Source: Acidobacteriota bacterium (GTDB lineage: Bacteria; Acidobacteriota; Vicinamibacteria; Vicinamibacterales; CAVVIG01). From it: DNA of 64,000 bases. Made by a program: the position numbers and the translations under genes. Numbering within the stretch: the stretch's first letter is position 1; each line of letters opens with the position of its first letter. The DNA lies in contig QHWB01000035.1 in assembly GCA_003222395.1 (NCBI GenBank), positions 124,001 to 188,000 on the forward strand, given 5' to 3'. The notes under the pieces were generated by a model that worked only from the letters and a program-made list of their open reading frames with translations, did not search any database and was not told where the DNA came from. Of this stretch, positions 59,026-64,000 are shown in pieces.

Positions 59026-60315
59026 CTAATGCACCGAGCCGGTCGTGTGGCCAATGGTTGGCTGCGCGGGCGACCACGCCGGCGTGCGGCGCCGCTCGAG
59101 CGGGAGCGTGACTGTGAACGACGCACCGCGCCCGACTCCCTCGCTCGATGCCTGAAGCGTTCCGCCGTGCCGCTCCACGAGATGTCGCGCCAACGCGAGG
59201 CCGAGGCCAAGTCCGTGCTTCGATTGGCGCACCGTCGTTGCGTCCTGCCGGAACGCCTCGAACAGATACGGAAGGAAGTCGGGCGAGATGCCGGCGCCGG
59301 TGTCGGACACGACGACGCGCACCCCGGCGTCTTCGGTAGCGACCTCGATCGTGATCCGCCCCCCCTGCGGCGTGAACTTGACGGCATTCGACAGCAGGTT
59401 CGAAAACACCTGCTGCAGCCGCACCGCATCGGCGCGCACCATCAGGCCCTCGGCGTCCCCCGAGCGTTCGATGTGCAGCTGCTTCGATCGGGCGCTCTCG
59501 GCGATCTGTTCGACCGCGGCGGCGATGACCGTCGACAGCGCGATTGTCTCGGGATCCAGCCGCAGCGTGCCGGTAGCGATGCGGCCATGGTCGAGCACGT
59601 CATCGACCAGCCGGTTCTGCACGCGCGCGTTCCGCTCGATCGCTGCCAGCGCCTGATCGAGCGTCGCCTCGTCCGGTCGGTGCTGTCGAATCGCGCTCGC
59701 CCATCCGAGCACGACGGCGGCCGGGGTACGGAGCTCGTGCGACACGAGCGCGAGGAAATCGTCCTTGGCGCGGTCGGCGGCTTCTGCGACGGCGCGGGCC
59801 TTCATCTCCTGCCACAAAGCCTCCGCCAGCCGGCTGCGGGACATCCTGAGGAGCGCGCTCGACGCGGTGATGAACCCGCCGACGACCAGGAACAGCAACA
59901 CGCGGTCCCAGGTCTCAATCGTCGGAGCGGCGGCGCGCAGAAAAAACTGGCTGCCAACCGCGGCCGCCGACAGCGTCGCGAGAACGCCCGGAAAGATGCC
60001 GCCGTAGAATGCCGCGGCCATGACGGCGGGCGTGAACAGCAGGAAGGGACTCGCGTCGCCAAGCGCCGGTTTGAGCGCCAGCCGCAACAGCAGCGCCACG
60101 CCGACCGAACCAAGCGCGACGCCGGCGCCCGTGAGCATCGACATCCACCGCGTCAGGCCGTTCGGCACGCCGGTCGCCGGCGGCGGCGTGACGCCGGTCC
60201 GGACTGCCGCCTCCTGGCTCCACGTCCTGTGACACTTGCGGCACCCAAGCCAGACGCGGGTTGGCGTGCGCGCCAGCTCCGACAGTCGACCGCCGCACAA
60301 CTCGCATTCAGTCAT
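59026..60315 (-). CDS. Sensor histidine kinase with N-terminal zinc ribbon and DUF4118-type membrane domain
   Basis: The protein has 429 residues. The first 35 hold CELCG and CRKCH, a four-cysteine zinc-ribbon-like pair. Four membrane helices (about 58-165: LTGAGVALGSVGVALLLRLAL, FLLFTPAVMAAAFYGGIFPGVLATLSAAAVG and a third/fourth) are of the KdpD/DUF4118 type. The DHp domain has [16 protein letters not shown] (His near 190) and the ATPase domain has NLLSNAVKFTPQGG, VVSDTGAGI and HGLGLGLALARHL. No response regulator is adjacent, so it is an orphan kinase. The zinc ribbon could sense metal or redox. It is not typical for the family. Confidence 0.85.
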   Translation of the reverse strand: MTECELCGGRLSELARTPTRVWLGCRKCHRTWSQEAAVRTGVTPPPATGVPNGLTRWMSMLTGAGVALGSVGVALLLRLALKPALGDASPFLLFTPAVMAAAFYGGIFPGVLATLSAAAVGSQFFLRAAAPTIETWDRVLLFLVVGGFITASSALLRMSRSRLAEALWQEMKARAVAEAADRAKDDFLALVSHELRTPAAVVLGWASAIRQHRPDEATLDQALAAIERNARVQNRLVDDVLDHGRIATGTLRLDPETIALSTVIAAAVEQIAESARSKQLHIERSGDAEGLMVRADAVRLQQVFSNLLSNAVKFTPQGGRITIEVATEDAGVRVVVSDTGAGISPDFLPYLFEAFRQDATTVRQSKHGLGLGLALARHLVERHGGTLQASSEGVGRGASFTVTLPLERRRTPAWSPAQPTIGHTTGSVH

Positions 60316-60345
60316 AGGCTCCTCGAACTCCGAACCCAGCCATGT

Positions 60346-60714
60346 TCACTTCCCCAGCGTGCCGGTCTGATAACGCAGCGCGGCCGCGCGCGCTGATACT
60401 CGTATCGCGCGGTCGCCTGTTCGATCTCCGCACGCGTCTTGTTCAACTGCGCCTGCGTCAGCTCGACCATCGAGCTCAGCCCGAGGTTGTAGCGCGCCTG
60501 CGCGAGATCGAGCGTGTCGGATGCCTGCGCGAACAGTTGATTCGTCAGGTCGAGGCGCTGGTACGCGGTGCGCGCGTCGAGCCACGCGACGGTGACGTCG
60601 CGCGCGATTTTCGAGATCGCGAACCGCCTGATCCTGCGCCTGCGCGCGGAACGAGGCTTCCGCATGCCGCGCGTTGTACAGGCTGCCGTTCGACAGCGGT
60701 GATGAGCACGACAC
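60346..60714 (-). pseudogene. Relic of a TolC-type outer-membrane efflux protein
   Basis: On the minus strand a frame with LSNGSLYNARHAEASFRAQAQDQAVRDLENR changes by a frameshift to ARDVTVAWLDARTAYQRLDL and TLDLAQARYNLGLSSMVELTQAQLNKTRAEIEQATARYEYQ. It then shifts back to RAAALRYQTGTLGK and a stop. This is the last 120 residues of a TolC/OEP protein (helical hairpin and C-terminal strand). The preceding 300 residues are absent. Two opposing shifts and missing domains exclude function. Confidence 0.7.
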
Positions 60715-60767
60715 GTTTCATCAGCAACCAAGCCGGATCGTCGATCCGGCTGAAAACCACGATCGGT

Positions 60768-60885
60768 TGGAGAGAGGCTTTGGTGCGCTCGCCTGAAAGG
60801 CTCGCGCTACGCTGCATCCGGCTGAAGCCATCGCCGCTACAACGGTCGCTGTCGCGCGAGTCTTTCAGGCGAGCGGTGAGCCGGC
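60768..60885. repeat. REP-like hairpin cluster
   Basis: GCGCTCGCCTGAAAGGCTCGCGCTAC, then CATCCGGCTGAAGCCATCG, ACAACGGTCGCTGTCGCGCG and GTCTTTCAGGCGAGCGG. The middle ACGGTCGCTGT resembles the core unit of the 25-bp array at 16241. The REP cluster fills the gap between the TolC relic and the small secreted protein. Confidence 0.7.
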
Positions 60886-60887
60886 TC

Positions 60888-61199
60888 TCAACCGAGCGTT
60901 ATCGCGAACGGCGGGCCGCGGAGGAAATCGAAGTCGAGCGGATCCGGCAACGCCGGCAGCCGATCGCCGAACACGACGACCGACCGCGCGATCGGGTGGA
61001 GCAGCGCGTCGATGTCAATCGCGGTGCACGACACGTCGCGTACGATGACGACGGGGTCGGGCACGTCGGCCGATTTGCTGAAGCTGGAGGTCGCCGACGC
61101 GTGGCGGCCCGGATCGAGCGCCTGCGCCGCGCGGGCGGCAGCCGGGACGATGAGCAAGGAAGCGATAAGGACGTTTGCCAGGCAGCGAACGCGTGACAT
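60888..61199 (-). CDS. Small secreted protein of unknown function
   Basis: The protein has 103 residues with a good signal peptide (MSRVRCLANVLIASLLIVPAAARA). The mature part (AQALDPGRHASATSSFSKSADVPDPVVIVRD...ALPDPLDFDFLRGPPFAITLG) has one cysteine and a proline-rich end. A TATACT box lies 11 bases upstream. I do not recognise it; it is adjacent to pstA but separately promoted. A REP-like repeat begins directly at its stop, so the C-terminus may be altered. Confidence 0.5.
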   Translation of the reverse strand: MSRVRCLANVLIASLLIVPAAARAAQALDPGRHASATSSFSKSADVPDPVVIVRDVSCTAIDIDALLHPIARSVVVFGDRLPALPDPLDFDFLRGPPFAITLG

Positions 61200-61221
61200 G
61201 CGGAACTCTCAGTATAACCGG

Positions 61222-62073
61222 CTACGCGCGGCCGTGCATGCGCTCGAGCCGACGCGTCGCGAAGCGTGCGGCCAGCGAGCAGGCGAACACTATCGTCACG
61301 AGCACGAGGGCGCCGGCCCACGCCTGGCGATGCCAGTCCTCGTACGGTCCCGTGGCGTAGGTGAACACCTGGACGGTGAGCGACGAGAGTGGCTGCGTGA
61401 GCCTGATGTTGAAGAAACGGTTGTTGAACGCCGTGAACAGCAGCGGCGCCGTCTCGCCCGCGATGCGCGCGAGTGCGAGCACGATGCCGGTCATGATGCC
61501 CGGCAGCGCCGCCGGGAGCACGACGCTGAAGACGGCGCGCGCGCGCGTCGCGCCGAGCGCCAGCGCGCCTTCGCGCATCGAGCCGGGCACGAGCAGGAGC
61601 AGCTCCTCCGTCGTCCTCGCGATGATCGGGATCATCATCGTGCCGAGGGCGAACCCTCCGGCGAGCGCGCTGAACTGCTTGAACGGCACGACGACGACGG
61701 CGTAAGCGAAGAGACCGATGACGATCGAGGGAACGCCGTTCAGCGTATCGGCGGCGAACCGCACGAGGGCTGCGAACCGGGTCCCGGCATATTCGGACAT
61801 ATAGACGCCGCTGATCACGCCGATGGGAACCGCTATCATCGCCGCCAGGCTCGTCAGGATCAGCGTGCCGACGATCGCGTTCGCCATGCCGCCGCCCGCT
61901 TCGCCGACCGGCGTCGGCATGTGCGTGAAGAATTCCAGGTTGACCGCGCGCGCGCCCTGCGAGACGACGAAGAACAGCACGAAGGCGAGCGGAGTCAGCG
62001 CGACGACCACTGCCGATCCGCAGAAGGCGACGAAGAGCGACGACAGCAGCTTGCGGCGACGCGTGCGCGTCAC
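61222..62073 (-). CDS. pstA: Phosphate ABC transporter permease PstA
   Basis: The protein has 283 residues and six membrane segments. The EAA-type cytoplasmic loop is visible as LALGATRARAVFSVVLPAALPGIMTG, and LLFTAFNNRFFNIRLTQPLSSLTVQVF is the typical PstA segment before the last helix. It pairs with PstC to form the inner-membrane channel for high-affinity phosphate uptake. The ATG overlaps the pstC stop by 4 bp (ATGA). PstB and PhoU should lie downstream but the next gene here is the small secreted protein, so they are not seen in this window. Confidence 0.93.
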   Translation of the reverse strand: MTRTRRRKLLSSLFVAFCGSAVVVALTPLAFVLFFVVSQGARAVNLEFFTHMPTPVGEAGGGMANAIVGTLILTSLAAMIAVPIGVISGVYMSEYAGTRFAALVRFAADTLNGVPSIVIGLFAYAVVVVPFKQFSALAGGFALGTMMIPIIARTTEELLLLVPGSMREGALALGATRARAVFSVVLPAALPGIMTGIVLALARIAGETAPLLFTAFNNRFFNIRLTQPLSSLTVQVFTYATGPYEDWHRQAWAGALVLVTIVFACSLAARFATRRLERMHGRA

Positions 62074-63020
62074 GCCGCCGCCCCGCCCGCCGGTGCCGCC
62101 GCCGCCTCCTGCAACGGCGCCAGGCTCCGCGTCATGCTCCAGATGAGGAGCCGCGACAGCGAATTGACCATCAACGTGATGACGAACAGGACGAGACCCG
62201 TCTCGACGAGCGCGGCCAGGTACAGCTGATCGGCCGCTTCCGTGAACTCGTTCGCGATGACCGCAGCCATCGTGTATTGCGGCGCGAACAGCGACGTCGA
62301 GATCCGCGGGTTGTTGCCGATGACCATCGTGACCGCCATCGTCTCGCCGAGCGCGCGCCCGAAGCCGAGCATGATGGCGCCGATGATGCCGGTGCGGGCG
62401 TAGTAGAGCGCGGCGCGGATCGCCTCGAACCGCGTCGCGCCGAGCGCGTAGGCGCCCTCACGCTGCGCGATCGGCACCGATCGGAGCACCTCGCGCGACA
62501 CCGACGAGGTGAATGGAATGACCATCACCGACAGAATCAGCGCGGCCGACAGCATGCCGAGGCCCAGCGGCGGACCCGTGAAGAGCGGCAGCTGCCGCAG
62601 CGAGTCTGGCATCGACGTCTCGATTGCCCGGACGGCTGGAACGAGGACGAAGATCCCCCATAACCCGTACACGATCGACGGAATGGCGGCGAGCAGCTCG
62701 GTCAGGAAGACGAGCGGCTGCCGCAGCACGGCGGGACAGAGCTCGGATATGAACACCGCGATGCCCAGTGCGATCGGCGTCGAGATGAGCAGCGCGAGGA
62801 CCGACGAGTAGAGCGTGCCCCAGATGAACGGGAGCGCGCCGAATTCGCCCGCGACCGGATCCCAGATCTCGGTGCGCCAGAAACTGAAGCCGAACTTCTG
62901 AATCGACGGCAGCGACTGGCGCGTCAGCTCGACGCCGATCGCGAACACGATCAGGACGACGACGAGCGCGACGGCGCCCGTGCCGATTCGGAAGGTCAAA
63001 TCACGCGATCGTTCGGTCAT
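62070..63020 (-). CDS. pstC: Phosphate ABC transporter permease PstC
   Basis: The protein has 316 residues with six membrane segments. FGFSFWRTEIWDPVAGEFGALPFIWGTLYSS and LLAAIPSIVYGLWGIFVLVP are PstC signatures. ALGATRFEAIRAALYYARTGIIGA is the EAA loop, and GRALGETMAVTMVIGNN follows it. The ATG at 63020 was chosen since it lies directly after the repeat's run of A; a start 8 codons earlier would translate repeat DNA. It partners PstA. The gap of 80 bp from pstS holds only a junction repeat, which also supplies the 5' region. Confidence 0.93.
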   Translation of the reverse strand: MTERSRDLTFRIGTGAVALVVVLIVFAIGVELTRQSLPSIQKFGFSFWRTEIWDPVAGEFGALPFIWGTLYSSVLALLISTPIALGIAVFISELCPAVLRQPLVFLTELLAAIPSIVYGLWGIFVLVPAVRAIETSMPDSLRQLPLFTGPPLGLGMLSAALILSVMVIPFTSSVSREVLRSVPIAQREGAYALGATRFEAIRAALYYARTGIIGAIMLGFGRALGETMAVTMVIGNNPRISTSLFAPQYTMAAVIANEFTEAADQLYLAALVETGLVLFVITLMVNSLSRLLIWSMTRSLAPLQEAAAAPAGGAAA

Positions 63021-63103
63021 TTTTTTGGTGCGCCGGGGGCCCACCCCGGCGCCAGACGCGCTCGCGGCGTAAACCGCTCGCGCGTATCAAGAACAGAACG
63101 TCA
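63021..63103 (-). repeat. Junction repeat (family A) between pstS and pstC
   Basis: Minus strand: it begins TGACGTTCTGTTCTTGATACG, whose first three bases are the pstS stop. It has the hairpin GGCGCCGGGGTGGGCCCCCGGCGC and then ACCAAAAAA before the pstC ATG. It fills the intercistronic space exactly. Confidence 0.85.
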
Positions 63104-64000
63104 ACTGGTTTTGACGTTAGCGAGCGCGGCCAGCTCGAGCTTCACGACGTCGGGCGGCAGCGGCGCGTATCCGAGCTCGGCGCAGTACTTCTGGCCGTCG
63201 CCGAGCGCCCACTTGAGGAAGTCCACCATGACGTGGCTCTGCGCCTTGTCCTTGGGATTCTCGTACAGCAGGAGCCACGTGAACGACGAGATGGGGTACA
63301 CACCCTTCCCCGGCGCGTTCGTGATCGACACGCGGAAGTCGGGCGGCATCTGCTTGGCCGCAGCCGCCGCGGCGACCGTCACCGATTCCACGGATGCCTT
63401 GACGAGCTCCCCCGACATGTTCTGCACCGGACCGTAGCTGATCTTGTTCTGCAGCGCGTAAATCAGTTCGACATACCCGAGAGCGCCCGGCGTCTGCTTG
63501 ACGAGCGCGGCGACCTGCTCGTTGCCCCGCCCGCCGACGCCCGTGGGCCAGTTGACCGACGAATTGACGCCGACCCTCTTCTTGAATTCCTCGGACGTCT
63601 TCGACAAGTAGTCGACCCAAATGTACGTCGTACCGGATCCGTCCGCGCGATGGACGACGGTGATGTCGGTGCCGGGCAACGATACGCCGGGATTCAACTT
63701 CGCGATCGCACCGTCATTCCATTTCGTGATCTTGCCGAGGAAGATGTCGGCGAGCATCGGGCCGCTGAACTTGAGCTCGGTGTTCACGTTTGGAATGTTG
63801 TACACGGGAACCACGGCGCCGAGCACCGTCGGAAAGTGCATGATCTTGCCGGGCGCCGACTGCAATTGCTCCGCCGTCATCGGCATATCGCTGGCGCCGA
63901 AGAACACCGTCTGCTTCGTGATTTGCTGGACGCCGCCGCCCGATCCAATCGACTGGTAATTGATCGCCACGTCGGAGTGGAGCTTGTTGTACTCGGCGAA
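63101..64000 (-). CDS. pstS: Phosphate ABC transporter substrate-binding protein PstS, 5' truncated by window edge
   Basis: The visible 299 residues run to the window's last base without a start, so the signal peptide is outside. The PstS core is clear: INYQSIGSGGGVQQITKQTVFFGASDMPM with the phosphate-binding GSGGG, VVHRADGSGTTYIWVDYLSK with the second phosphate loop, and PGALGYVELIYALQNK. It captures phosphate in the periplasm for PstCA. The stop TGA is formed by the first bases of the junction repeat that follows. Regulation by PhoBR is likely, but no Pho box can be seen since the promoter is beyond the edge. Confidence 0.92.
   Translation of the reverse strand, partial: FAEYNKLHSDVAINYQSIGSGGGVQQITKQTVFFGASDMPMTAEQLQSAPGKIMHFPTVLGAVVPVYNIPNVNTELKFSGPMLADIFLGKITKWNDGAIAKLNPGVSLPGTDITVVHRADGSGTTYIWVDYLSKTSEEFKKRVGVNSSVNWPTGVGGRGNEQVAALVKQTPGALGYVELIYALQNKISYGPVQNMSGELVKASVESVTVAAAAAAKQMPPDFRVSITNAPGKGVYPISSFTWLLLYENPKDKAQSHVMVDFLKWALGDGQKYCAELGYAPLPPDVVKLELAALANVKTS

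Overview
The window is a 64-kb piece of a GC-rich, Gram-negative bacterial chromosome. No rRNA, tRNA, phage, plasmid or transposase gene is visible. TonB-receptor and TolC-type remnants point to an outer membrane. The gene mix (secreted sortilin-type propeller protein, PQQ propeller protein, GMC oxidoreductase with a Tat-exported small subunit, imuA-imuB-dnaE2 cassette, many secreted amidohydrolases) best fits an Acidobacteriota-like soil organism, possibly Vicinamibacteria. That placement is inference from gene content only.

Layout. 1-9175 (+): exopolysaccharide locus with two asparagine-synthetase-like proteins (the first cut by the window edge), GT4 glycosyltransferases (one truncated), a GDP-mannose 6-dehydrogenase, a formyltransferase and a polysaccharide deacetylase, joined by short gaps or overlaps. 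9212-13180: secreted M20 hydrolase, then a minus-strand operon SET protein, small esterase, SpoIID-HExxH protein. 13331-25615: triple-RidA protein, GMC/subunit-3 pair, tandem radical SAM proteins, PLD-like protein, TonB receptor, PQQ propeller, amidohydrolase. 25701-30017: P-loop kinase, small protein, RluA-type pseudouridine synthase, PHP protein, APC permease. 30080-36335 (-): mutasome operon imuA-imuB-dnaE2. 36448-46178: MFS exporter, deacetylase, Uma2 protein, YVTN propeller with cytochrome, DUF190/CrcB, large sortilin-like protein, NiCoT-like permease. 46193-50548: DsbD-alpha-like protein, glycine-zipper protein, PhoB/PhoR-type two-component pair, split methyltransferase. 50604-64000: DUF1579-like protein and PepSY reductase from a shared promoter, Pit/DUF47 phosphate uptake, GlgC, broken beta-helix/CBM gene, GDPD, zinc-ribbon histidine kinase, TolC relic and pstS-pstC-pstA (pstS cut by the window edge).

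The most unusual signal is repetitive DNA. A junction repeat of about 60-250 bp lies in nearly every copy in the direction of transcription between the stop of one gene and the ATG of the next (asnB/GT, imuA/imuB, crcB/DUF190, pstS/pstC, upstream of the SET gene). It is also translated, always in the same frame (RRSVLD...), inside or at the end of AsnB, ImuA, ImuB and DnaE2. A second family of GTAG-headed REP-like hairpins and a third family of 7-bp tandem arrays, often folded head to head, are also built into coding sequences.

Promoters show a second pattern. About ten genes start 6-9 nt after a TATAAT-like box with no Shine-Dalgarno, suggesting leaderless mRNAs. Three divergent gene pairs appear to share one symmetrical -10 box. 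Several gene relics (TonB receptor, ArsC-type phosphatase, TolC, beta-helix protein, glycosyltransferase) show active decay.
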